This document shows positions 54,548 to 62,957 of a stretch of 64,000 nucleotides of DNA, in pieces. The stretch's first letter is position 1, and every line of letters begins with the position of its first letter. The notes beneath the pieces are model-generated. The model made no database searches. It worked only from the letters and a program-made list of their open reading frames with translations, and was not told the DNA's origin. The translations under genes and the position numbers were made by a program. The DNA lies in contig JAIYBW010000008.1 of assembly GCA_027488375.1 (NCBI GenBank), positions 47,827 to 111,826 of the forward strand, written 5' to 3'. Source of the DNA: Pseudomonadota bacterium (GTDB lineage: Bacteria; Bdellovibrionota; Bacteriovoracia; Bacteriovoracales; Bacteriovoracaceae).

Positions 54548-55594
54548 ATGAATTCTCTAGTTCCCCAATTAAGTGCCGAGAAGCTCATTAACAATATGAC
54601 TATTTTAGATACTTTTAAGTCAAGAATACAAGCCGCAGATAAGATTCTTATCACCACTCATGAATTTCCTGATGCAGATGGTATTGGGAGTGAAATTTCC
54701 CTCTGCCTTGCCCTTCGGGAACTTGGGAAAGAATCCTATTGTGTTAATGAAGAACCCTTACTTGAGCGGTATCAGTATCTTGACCCTGACAAAACAGTTT
54801 CAGGGTTAAATAATTTTCATTCTAATCACCCGCATTTTAAACCAGACCTCATTATTGTCGTCGATACAAATACCAAGGCAAGGATCGGTCAGCATTTGGC
54901 TGCTTCTCTCAACGAAGCAACCCCTATTCTTTTTATTGATCATCACCCTTGTCGCGGGCGTGATTTATCCACTCACTGTATTGATGTAGCGGCTGCAGCA
55001 ACAGGTCAACTTATTGGGGAAATGATTGAATACCTGGGGGTGCCTTTTACAAAAAAAATGGCCCTTCCCATTTATACGGCCATCATTATTGATACGAGCT
55101 CATTTCGCTATCCCACAGTTTCTGCTGCCACTCATCACTTAATTGCGAAGTTGATGGCCACAGGAATTAATCCTCCTGAAGCCTATAATGGGATCTACGG
55201 AACAAAAAAAATTATCCACATGCATCTTCTTTCAAAGATTCTGAAATCTGCAGCGACTAATAAGTCTGAGACGATTGCCTGGATGCTGCTAAAAAAAGAT
55301 GACATTGATCAATTCAAATCCGATGTAGAGGATACTCACGCTTTCATTAATCATTTACTCGTTCTCAATAACATCAAAATAGCTATCATGTTTCGAGATG
55401 ATGGTGACCAGGTTAAAATGAGTCTTCGCTCTTCTGGAGATATTGATGTTGGACTCGTCGCCCAAGCACTTGGTGGTGGTGGCCATAATCACTCTGCCGC
55501 AACGATCCTGCTTAGGAGTCAAGGGGACTCAACTGAAGAACTCATTTCAAAAACAGTTCAAAAGATCGAAGAAATTTTAGAAAATCTGGATTAA
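54548..55594 (+). CDS. nrnA: DHH-family phosphoesterase (NrnA-like)
   Basis: A 348-residue DHH/DHHA1 protein. The metal motifs are THEFPDADGIGSE, VVDTNT and FIDHHP. The DHHA1 glycine motif is ALGGGGHNHSAA near the C-terminus. NrnA hydrolyses short oligoribonucleotides (nanoRNA) and 3'-phosphoadenosine-5'-phosphate. The start is uncertain: ATG 54548 has no ribosome site and lies 27 nt from the divergent ATPase. ATG 54596 is an alternative that would trim 16 residues. Confidence 0.8.
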   Translation: MNSLVPQLSAEKLINNMTILDTFKSRIQAADKILITTHEFPDADGIGSEISLCLALRELGKESYCVNEEPLLERYQYLDPDKTVSGLNNFHSNHPHFKPDLIIVVDTNTKARIGQHLAASLNEATPILFIDHHPCRGRDLSTHCIDVAAAATGQLIGEMIEYLGVPFTKKMALPIYTAIIIDTSSFRYPTVSAATHHLIAKLMATGINPPEAYNGIYGTKKIIHMHLLSKILKSAATNKSETIAWMLLKKDDIDQFKSDVEDTHAFINHLLVLNNIKIAIMFRDDGDQVKMSLRSSGDIDVGLVAQALGGGGHNHSAATILLRSQGDSTEELISKTVQKIEEILENLD

Positions 55595-55595
55595 C

Positions 55596-55982
55596 TTAGA
55601 AGCTTGATTGGTAAATAAAACCTAAGACCATCAAAATCATTATCGCGAGCATTAAAACCTTTTCTAGCTTTTTAAATTTATTGCGCACCTGAGTGGCATC
55701 ACTCGGCTTATAATGAACGGATTCAGCTTCAGTAAAGTCTGGCATTTCCATTTCTGGATATATCCCCAGGGCTTCTAATTTTTGCTTGGCCGAAATCGGA
55801 AGTTTTTCAAACTCAGAACTAGGAATTTCAATTTGATAAAAAGACGTATCCCCTCGACCGGCCCTTACTTTAACTTCATCTGCAGATCCACCGGCCGCAT
55901 CAACATGATAGGTCGCTGAATGTGCATCTAAAATTTGAGTAATAAGTTTTATTTCGTGTTGTGATAGTCCAATCGTAATCAT
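55596..55982 (-). CDS. C-terminally anchored small protein, unknown
   Basis: A 128-residue protein with a mostly soluble, acidic N-terminal part and a single C-terminal transmembrane helix (about residues 109-125), so tail-anchored in the membrane. The start of the soluble part (IGLSQHEIKLITQILDAHSA) looks like a small alpha-beta domain. I recognise no family. Its ATG overlaps the stop of the glycosyltransferase-like gene by 4 nt. Confidence 0.55.
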   Translation of the reverse strand: MITIGLSQHEIKLITQILDAHSATYHVDAAGGSADEVKVRAGRGDTSFYQIEIPSSEFEKLPISAKQKLEALGIYPEMEMPDFTEAESVHYKPSDATQVRNKFKKLEKVLMLAIMILMVLGFIYQSSF

Positions 55983-57025
55983 TCGTTTTTATCCAAAAAT
56001 TTTGCCATTCGAGATTTAAAAAGCCTTTCATTCCAGCGTAGACCTTGTCTTCTAAGGACCCGTCGATCGTGTGATAGGAAACTTCCTTCAATCTCTTGGC
56101 ATAGTTCAATTAAATGTTGTTTTTCAAAAGAGTTTAAAAAATATGTCCCAGAACTTAAATACTCTCTATTTATTTTATTATCTCTCACAACCGCCGGACG
56201 CCCCGTACAAAAACTTCCAAAGGCTTTAGCAGGGAAATAATGTTGAGAGAAATCCCAAATGGCTTTCGCCTTATGGGAATAAAGGGCCGCCGTCGCTTCA
56301 CAATGATCCCCTACAAAATCAATTTGAGGAAAATCTTTTTTAATATTAGGCCATTGCTCAAAAGGCCCCATCACCCTCACCACTTCACCTTGAGAAAGAA
56401 GGACTGAAGCCAGTGCTTTAAATTCTTCCAATTTAAGGCCGTGAGTATAGAGCAGATGATGATCAAACATAAAATCATGATCTTCGTCTTTTACAAAAGG
56501 ATACTCTTCAGTTCTAAAAGTAGGTCGAATCACTTCAGCATTCGGAAGATGCATTTTTTCTTTAAGGAATTCAGAACTTACGGAAATTTTTTTAAAATGA
56601 GTAAATGCCTTTTCTCTCCATTCATTAACATAAGGAGTGAAAAGTTTTTGCCAACCTAAAGATTTCTGATCAACAAGATTCCAATCAACAAGATAGAGAT
56701 AACTCTGAACGTGCTTAGGGAAATTTAATCCGTGGATATATCCCAGACTAATAACAATCACCTTTTCAATACTCGGGTGAAACGGAATTCCTTTCACCGC
56801 CGATGGTAAAATCCAAAAGTTTTTTTTCAAAACATCAGATTTCCCCACTTTATGAGAGAGAAAACTAGAAACAATGGGACGAGTTTCAACTTGCCCCAAA
56901 ATCCCGCCTCGCTTATGAGCGATGGTGTAAATTTCTGAATTTGGGAATAGATTCAGGATAAGCTCAAACAAAAAAGTCGAGTCATCTCTAAAAAGTAATG
57001 AATCAATACATAAGGCAACTTTCAT
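55979..57025 (-). CDS. GT-B glycosyltransferase-like protein
   Basis: A 348-residue protein with a GT4/GT-B-like layout: N-terminal KVALCIDSLLFRDDS, a central ISVSSEFLKEKM hinge-type segment and a C-terminal half containing FVGDHCEATAALYSHKAKAI, then SFCTGRPAVVRDN in place of the usual E-x7-E donor site. The donor Glu pattern is not clearly present, so it may be a divergent or inactive member. It overlaps the upstream EamA gene by 1 nt (TAATG). Confidence 0.5.
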   Translation of the reverse strand: MKVALCIDSLLFRDDSTFLFELILNLFPNSEIYTIAHKRGGILGQVETRPIVSSFLSHKVGKSDVLKKNFWILPSAVKGIPFHPSIEKVIVISLGYIHGLNFPKHVQSYLYLVDWNLVDQKSLGWQKLFTPYVNEWREKAFTHFKKISVSSEFLKEKMHLPNAEVIRPTFRTEEYPFVKDEDHDFMFDHHLLYTHGLKLEEFKALASVLLSQGEVVRVMGPFEQWPNIKKDFPQIDFVGDHCEATAALYSHKAKAIWDFSQHYFPAKAFGSFCTGRPAVVRDNKINREYLSSGTYFLNSFEKQHLIELCQEIEGSFLSHDRRVLRRQGLRWNERLFKSRMAKFLDKNE

Positions 57026-57927
57026 TAAAACTTCTTTAGTTGAATAACAAGTGAACCTAAAATTAAAATAACGCCCCCTAGGAGCTGAAGATCAGTCAAC
57101 TGCTTGCCTAGGAAGAACCAATTCACCATGACTGCAAAGAAAGGAAAAAACATCTCTGCAATCGCCGTTGTTTTGGCCGAAAGTCGTTTAAGTCCCTGGT
57201 AGTAAAACCACATGGCTATTGCTCCAGAAATGAGCACCATGATTAAAATTCGTAAATAATCTTCTCCCTCAGGAAGAATAAGTGATTGATCCCATTTCAC
57301 GAAAGGCATAAGAGCGACAAGGCCACATAAGAATCGGCCGGCCATAATAGACTTGGTGTCAAATCCAACAGTCGTGAGTCGCTTCCCAAAAACAGTCGAA
57401 GAACCCCAACCCAGGATAGAAATCCCCACTAACCCATACCCCTTAAGGGCCTGATCTGAAGTCACAAGCGAAAGATCAGACTTTAATAAATGATAAAACC
57501 GGACAATATCGGGAGAACTAATCAATAATCCACCAATAAGACAAAACATGGCCCAAAAGATAAAAGGTTTTTGAATTTCTTCTTTTAGAATGAGCGAGGA
57601 TAACAAAATGGCGACGACGGGCTGAAATTTTTGGAGCAAAATAACTAAAGTAGGATTAAGAGTCTGAAAAGCCTCAGTAAAAGCCACTGTTGCCACCGCT
57701 GAACCAAGTCCTCCTACAATGAGAAAGCTAAAAACATCTGCAATCTTAAGTTCGCCAATTCTCTTCAATGATCCGATCACACCTAAAGAGAAAATAGCAA
57801 CAAGCACTATATGCTCATAAAAAACAATTGTTATAGGGTGAATACCACGCTCAACGAGAGGGTAACGGATAAGTGTATCCATTCCCCAAAATAAGCACGC
57901 CAGGATAACTAGAAAGGTGCCTGCCAC
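57025..57927 (-). CDS. EamA-family (DMT) transporter
   Basis: A 300-residue protein with ten transmembrane helices and the two EamA repeats. Start is GTG 57927, with AGAGGAA 7 nt upstream. Members export amino acids, nucleotides or metabolites. The substrate here is unknown. Its position between trmFO and a glycosyltransferase-like gene is not informative. Confidence 0.75.
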   Translation of the reverse strand: MAGTFLVILACLFWGMDTLIRYPLVERGIHPITIVFYEHIVLVAIFSLGVIGSLKRIGELKIADVFSFLIVGGLGSAVATVAFTEAFQTLNPTLVILLQKFQPVVAILLSSLILKEEIQKPFIFWAMFCLIGGLLISSPDIVRFYHLLKSDLSLVTSDQALKGYGLVGISILGWGSSTVFGKRLTTVGFDTKSIMAGRFLCGLVALMPFVKWDQSLILPEGEDYLRILIMVLISGAIAMWFYYQGLKRLSAKTTAIAEMFFPFFAVMVNWFFLGKQLTDLQLLGGVILILGSLVIQLKKF

Positions 57928-57954
57928 AAGAAATTCCTCTTTATTAAATCTAGC

Positions 57955-59310
57955 TTAGTCTAACTTGGAATAAAAGCTTTGAAAAACATCTTGTGCACGT
58001 CTTGCGACGAGGTCTTTTTTTATTTTCTTACGATCCTTCTTCATTTGATCTTTCGTCAGCTCAATTGTTGGCAAAAGACCAAAATTAATATTTGAAGGGC
58101 ATGGTTTTTCTATGGTCATAATATAATTAACCAAGGCCCCCATCGCCGTCTCAACTGGGAATGAAATGGGTTCCAACCCATTTATTCGTCGCAACACTTG
58201 AAAGGCGACATAGAGACCCATGGATGCTGACTCGGTATAACCTTCAACTCCTGTGATCTGGCCTGCAAAGTAGAGGTCAGAGTATTTCTTGCTCTTAAGG
58301 TCAAAATCAAGCAACTTTCTGGCATTTAAAAATGAATTTCGGTGGCATGAACCTAGATGGATAAAGCTTGCGTCCTGAAAACCAGGAATCATTCGGAATA
58401 CACGCACCTGTTCTTTATAAGTCAGTCGAGTTTGAAAACCGACGAGGTTATAAGCTGACCCTAATAAATTCTCTTTTCTGAGCTGAACGACAGCGTAAGG
58501 CCATTTTCCATTGATATCTGGTTCTAGTCCTACAGGCTTCATACATGAAAAACGGGCAGTGTCCTTCCCTCTTTCGGCCATCAAGTCTATCGGGAGGCAG
58601 GATTCAAAAAATTTCCAATCTTCAAACTCTTTAGGGGCCACTTTCTCTGCTTTGGCCAGCTCCTCAACAAATGCGTAGTACTCATCTTTTGTCATTGGGG
58701 CATTGAGATAATCTCCACCTTCTTCAATATCTTTGTGCCGATCTTTAAAATACATTTTTGAAAGATCTAAACTATCGGCATCGACCACTGGAGCAATAGC
58801 ATCATAAAAATAAAAATCGTCTCCGGAAACTTCTTTTAAAATCCAGTCCTCTAATGATTTTGTGGTGAGTGGGCCCGTCGCCACAATCACATAGTCACAC
58901 TCAAATTCTTTTTTTAACTCGATTGGATTAGATGCCTCAGCCTCAACAACTCTAATCAAAGGATGAGATTTTATTCCCTCTGTGACAGCTTGAGAGAACA
59001 GTTCACGATCAACGGCCAGAGCATCTCCGGCCGGAACTGCATGCTCCATCGCCTTTTCAATGATGAAAGATCCCATCGACTTCATTTCATTTTTTAATAA
59101 TCCATGGGCCGAATTTGGGTCTAAAGATTTAAGAGAATTCGTGCAAACGAGTTCAGCATAATTTTTAATTTTTTGGGCCGGGTTAAGTTTGAGTGACTTA
59201 CTTTCAACCAACACAACAGGTATGTTATGACGGGCCAAAAACATGGCGGCTTCTGATCCGGCCAGACCAGCACCAATAACAAGAACACGAGATGTCATTG
59301 AGTTTTGCAT
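57955..59310 (-). CDS. trmFO: tRNA (uracil-54) methyltransferase TrmFO
   Basis: About 451 residues from ATG 59310, with GAGAG 4 nt upstream. ATG 59298 and TTG 59322 are close alternatives. The FAD motif GAGLAGSEAAMFLA is at the N-terminus, followed by ELVCTNSLKS and later GQITGVEGYTESASMGLYVA, both TrmFO signatures. It uses folate and FAD to make ribothymidine at tRNA position 54 (absent from the TrmA system of gamma-proteobacteria). It is divergent from nadE and first in a four-gene unit. Confidence 0.93.
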   Translation of the reverse strand: MQNSMTSRVLVIGAGLAGSEAAMFLARHNIPVVLVESKSLKLNPAQKIKNYAELVCTNSLKSLDPNSAHGLLKNEMKSMGSFIIEKAMEHAVPAGDALAVDRELFSQAVTEGIKSHPLIRVVEAEASNPIELKKEFECDYVIVATGPLTTKSLEDWILKEVSGDDFYFYDAIAPVVDADSLDLSKMYFKDRHKDIEEGGDYLNAPMTKDEYYAFVEELAKAEKVAPKEFEDWKFFESCLPIDLMAERGKDTARFSCMKPVGLEPDINGKWPYAVVQLRKENLLGSAYNLVGFQTRLTYKEQVRVFRMIPGFQDASFIHLGSCHRNSFLNARKLLDFDLKSKKYSDLYFAGQITGVEGYTESASMGLYVAFQVLRRINGLEPISFPVETAMGALVNYIMTIEKPCPSNINFGLLPTIELTKDQMKKDRKKIKKDLVARRAQDVFQSFYSKLD

Positions 59311-59403
59311 ATTCTCTCTCAAGATAGGCTTTTTTAGGCTATAGTTTATATGGCCGTATTACCCTTTTTTAAAGCAGAGTGTCAAGCAAATGGGACTGTT
59401 TAT

Positions 59404-61155
59404 ATGAAAACATTGATACACCTTCACCAAACTCATCATACTATTGCGGACTTTAAGTCCATTTTTGAGACTCTTACCACTGTTTTAGAGCAGGATGGAC
59501 TTCATTTATTTCCAGAGCTCTACCTCTCAGGCTACCCCTTGCAAGACCTGGTTCTTCAGCGACCTTTTATTGAAGCCTATCAAAAATGGGAAATTAAAAT
59601 TGATAAATGGGCCAAAAATCAAAAGGGTCAATGGAAGGCCCTCTTAGGGGGACTTCAATACGATTTAGAGGATGATGGGATTCCTCGCAAAATTCATAAT
59701 GTGATTCTCGAACTTTCTCCAGGATCAGGCCTTAAAGTTCTTTACGCTAAAAGATTACTTCCTAATTACGATATTTTTGATGAACAAAAATACTTTTCTG
59801 CGGGGAAAACGAATTGCTTCTATGAATTCAACCAAGAAGTGTTTGGACTTCAGATTTGTGAAGATATGTGGGCTTCTAGCTTTCATGAAATTGACCCCTG
59901 CCAACTCATGTTACAGGAAGCTCAAGAAAAAAAATTAAAGATAAGTGCTATTATTAATCTTAGTGCCTCTCCTTTTGAAGCTTCAAAAAAAGCTAAGCGA
60001 CTTGATAGGGCACGCTCCATTTCGGACATGTTTCAGTCACCATTTATCTATGTCAATCGAGTTGGCGGAGAGGATGAAATCCTCTTTGATGGTACAAGTT
60101 TTGTCCTCAACGGTAGAAACATTGAACTAGAACTTAAATCATTCCAGGCCGATCACGCGAGTTTTGAAATTCCCCAATTTCAATCTTCAAGTGCATCAAC
60201 CGTTTATGAAAAAAAAGAGAATACCTGGGAGGGTCTGTTCTCACCCAGAATTAATAGTCTTACGAGACCGGCCGTTCTTAGATCTTGGTCTGATGAAGAA
60301 TGCCTCGAGGTCCTAAAAGCCTTACAATTTGGATTGCAAGAATATGCCAAGAAAAGTGGTTTTAAAAAATTTCTTATCGCCCTTTCTGGGGGAATGGATT
60401 CAGCCTTAGTTTTGGCCATTACCAAACTATGCCTAAAGGACGATCAAAAGGTTGAAGCGATTTATATGCCAAGCATTCACTCGGCGAGCTTAAGCACAGA
60501 GCTGTGTGAAGAAATGTGCCGCCGCTTGCAGATTCCCTTATCCTATTTCCCCATAAAATTTCTCCATTCAACCGTTAAGAATGCCTTCACTCAAAACTTC
60601 TCTGAAAGTTTTACAGGCCTAACGGATGAGAATATCCAAAGCCGCTTAAGAGGAACATTGCTCTATACTCGCTCAAATCAAACAGGGGCGATGGTCATCA
60701 ATACGTCAAATAAATCTGAGCTTGCCGTTGGTTACTCGACTCAATATGGTGATTCAGTGGGTGCACTCTCGCTCCTTGGAGATCTTTATAAAACAGAGGT
60801 TTACCAGCTCGCGGAGTTCATTAATAGGCATTTCAATTCTCCAATTCCCCAAGAAATTATCGACCGAGGCCCCTCTGCAGAACTTCGAGATAATCAACTT
60901 GATCAAGACTCTCTCCCCCCTTACTCCATCCTGGATACCATCCTTGAGGGAGTCTTAAGTTACCGGCTTGGTGCCAATGAGCTGATGGAATTAGGTCTCC
61001 CCGAAAAAGACATTAGAAAAGTTCTGGAGCTCTACTCAAAATCGGAGTATAAAAGAGCTCAGTTTTGCCCGATCTTAAAAGTGAAGGCAAAAAGCTTTGG
61101 CTTCGGTTACAGAGTGCCGATAAGTAAAAGCTATAAATATCAACTTGATTTTTAG
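59404..61155 (+). CDS. nadE: Glutamine-dependent NAD+ synthetase
   Basis: A 583-residue protein from ATG 59404. The longer frame to 59350 is not conserved. The nitrilase glutaminase domain carries Glu in LFPELYLSGYP, Lys in KRLLPNYDIFDEQKYF and the nucleophilic Cys in GLQICEDMW. The synthetase domain has ALSGGMDSALVLAI near residue 327 and INTSNKSELAVGYSTQYGD. It amidates nicotinic acid adenine dinucleotide with glutamine-derived ammonia. It has a weak ribosome site. Confidence 0.93.
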   Translation: MKTLIHLHQTHHTIADFKSIFETLTTVLEQDGLHLFPELYLSGYPLQDLVLQRPFIEAYQKWEIKIDKWAKNQKGQWKALLGGLQYDLEDDGIPRKIHNVILELSPGSGLKVLYAKRLLPNYDIFDEQKYFSAGKTNCFYEFNQEVFGLQICEDMWASSFHEIDPCQLMLQEAQEKKLKISAIINLSASPFEASKKAKRLDRARSISDMFQSPFIYVNRVGGEDEILFDGTSFVLNGRNIELELKSFQADHASFEIPQFQSSSASTVYEKKENTWEGLFSPRINSLTRPAVLRSWSDEECLEVLKALQFGLQEYAKKSGFKKFLIALSGGMDSALVLAITKLCLKDDQKVEAIYMPSIHSASLSTELCEEMCRRLQIPLSYFPIKFLHSTVKNAFTQNFSESFTGLTDENIQSRLRGTLLYTRSNQTGAMVINTSNKSELAVGYSTQYGDSVGALSLLGDLYKTEVYQLAEFINRHFNSPIPQEIIDRGPSAELRDNQLDQDSLPPYSILDTILEGVLSYRLGANELMELGLPEKDIRKVLELYSKSEYKRAQFCPILKVKAKSFGFGYRVPISKSYKYQLDF

Positions 61156-61166
61156 AGGGAGGAATC

Positions 61167-61586
61167 ATGAGTGAGCAACAACCACAAGGTCAGAAAGAAA
61201 AAGTAATGGGCAAAATCAATGAGATCAAAAAGAATGTTGAAACATTCATTGCTGATGTCAATGTGAATGAGCTCAAAGAAAGTCTTAATACTATGGTGAA
61301 AGACGCTCAAAAAGATTTCAACAAACTCGTTGATAAAGATCTTGGTAATTTAAAATCAAAATTTCAAAAAGAAAAATCTGTTCTCGAGAAGAAAGCTAAG
61401 AAATTTTACGATAACCATAAGAAAGAAATTTCAGCACTCCAGAACAAGTTTGATAAGCTTGTCAAAAAAGCAGAGAAAAAGCCTGCTGCTAAAGCAGCTG
61501 CTCCTGCCGCCAAAGCGACGAAAAAAAAAGTGAATAAGAAAGTTGCAGCAGTTAAAAAAGCGACAAAAAAAGTTTCAAAAAAATAG
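61167..61586 (+). CDS. Histone-H1-like, coiled-coil Lys/Ala-rich protein
   Basis: A 139-residue protein, very basic. Residues 10-95 are predicted helix with heptad-like hydrophobics (phasin-like amphipathic helices) and the last 45 residues are Lys/Ala-rich with repeated KKA/KKV (KKPAAKAAAPAAKATKKKVN), as in histone-H1-like proteins. It may bind DNA or polyanions and condense the nucleoid. Phasin-like binding is the alternative. It has a strong GGAGGA site 12 nt after nadE, and a terminator right behind. Confidence 0.6.
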   Translation: MSEQQPQGQKEKVMGKINEIKKNVETFIADVNVNELKESLNTMVKDAQKDFNKLVDKDLGNLKSKFQKEKSVLEKKAKKFYDNHKKEISALQNKFDKLVKKAEKKPAAKAAAPAAKATKKKVNKKVAAVKKATKKVSKK

Positions 61587-61593
61587 TTTTATG

Positions 61594-61618
61594 GGCCCGG
61601 GCAACCGGGCCTTTTTTT
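61594..61618 (+). terminator. Terminator after the histone-H1-like gene
   Basis: A 7-bp perfect GC stem, GGCCCGG-GCAA-CCGGGCC, followed by seven T. The stop codon of the convergent GGDEF gene lies inside the T-tract. Confidence 0.9.
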
Positions 61619-62951
61619 AGGCAACGACTTCAGAAATATGAAAGACTTTTCCTCTTCCCGATTTTTTAGATAAATACATCATCTTATCCGCAAACTCGAT
61701 CATGGACTTCGCATTCTGACCATCATGAGGAAACTCTGCAATACCAATAGACAAAGACAGCTTATAAGGGATTGTGCCTTCAATTGTAAAATCAGCTCCC
61801 TTTACGGCTTCTGAAATTCTCATGGCAATATTTTTTGATTCTGTAAGATTTGATTTTGGAAGAAGAACAATAAACTCATCTCCTCCGTATCGGTAAACAA
61901 GGTCATGAGAGCGGAGCTGTTTTTTTAGGACTTGCGCCATATCTATAAGTAATTGGCTTCCAACAACATGACCATACTGATCGTTCACATTTTTAAAATA
62001 ATCAATATCGATAAAAAGAAGGGTAAAATGATCTTTTTGGGTCTGATATTTTGAAATATGAAAATCGAGATCCTCAAGAAGTTTTCTTTGGTTAAATAGA
62101 CCTGTCACTTCATCAGTTAAAGAAAGCAAACGAGTCTGTTCTCTTTTTTTTGAGTCAGACAAAATAGAAAGTGATGTCTTTAACACATTATTGAGATAAT
62201 CACTTAATATGTCATGAGTTTCAAAATCAGACAGATTATTAGCAACGACATATGAAAATTTCTCGTCGCCCGTTTTGATCAAAAAATGAAATTCATTTTT
62301 GATAAAACGCAATCCAAAGAAAAGACCAAGAGGATCTTTTAAGAAACGTTTAATTCTTTTTTCTTGGTGAGGAGTGAATTTAAATTTAGTTCTAAAATCT
62401 CCCATCATTTCAAATTCTGATGAGTAAAGAATATGTTTTTCTAGATTAAAAAAAAGATTCAGATATTGATTCAGAGTGACTGAAATATCCTCTATTGATG
62501 AGAAGCTTTCAGGTCTTGAAAAAAGGTGCAAGACCGCCCTTTCTGGATTCCACTGGCCACCTTGAATAACTTCATGAAGTTGCAGTCTGTAAATAATTGT
62601 CCGAAGTTCAACTTCCTCTATAGGAAGAGATAAAAAATCAAAAAGACCCGCCCTGAAAGACCCAACGAGTCCATGATAATCTATTCTTGATGATAGGAGG
62701 ATAATCGCCGATTGAGGACATTCTATCGAAATTTTTCTTATCTCTTGAATGGTTTTTTGAGATTGGCGATTTGAATAAAAAAAGACTGCATCAATTTTAT
62801 TTTTCTCAATCCCCTTTATTTCCGTAATGTCATTCAAGAAAGTAAGTCTAAATGTGGGACCAATTTCTTGAAGAAACGTTCTAATGGTTTCAATACTGAA
62901 AGTATCAAGACCAACAAGGAGGATTTCAAGACCTTGACTTTTTTTATTCAT
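61617..62951 (-). CDS. Diguanylate cyclase with a pseudo-receiver domain
   Basis: A 444-residue protein. The N-terminal 125 residues have a receiver-like pattern (EILLVGLDTFSIETI, DAVFFYSNR, then a helix and LSLPIEEVELR), but the phosphoacceptor Asp is replaced by Tyr/Ser, so it is a pseudo-receiver. A linker with few motifs covers 130-275. The C-terminal GGDEF domain is intact: GGDEF at 356-360 and the inhibitory I-site RSHD at 347-350, five residues before it. It should make c-di-GMP and be product-inhibited. It lies 6 nt downstream of the coiled-coil gene, so the two are one operon and probably work together. Confidence 0.9.
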   Translation of the reverse strand: MNKKSQGLEILLVGLDTFSIETIRTFLQEIGPTFRLTFLNDITEIKGIEKNKIDAVFFYSNRQSQKTIQEIRKISIECPQSAIILLSSRIDYHGLVGSFRAGLFDFLSLPIEEVELRTIIYRLQLHEVIQGGQWNPERAVLHLFSRPESFSSIEDISVTLNQYLNLFFNLEKHILYSSEFEMMGDFRTKFKFTPHQEKRIKRFLKDPLGLFFGLRFIKNEFHFLIKTGDEKFSYVVANNLSDFETHDILSDYLNNVLKTSLSILSDSKKREQTRLLSLTDEVTGLFNQRKLLEDLDFHISKYQTQKDHFTLLFIDIDYFKNVNDQYGHVVGSQLLIDMAQVLKKQLRSHDLVYRYGGDEFIVLLPKSNLTESKNIAMRISEAVKGADFTIEGTIPYKLSLSIGIAEFPHDGQNAKSMIEFADKMMYLSKKSGRGKVFHISEVVA

Positions 62952-62957
62952 TTATCA

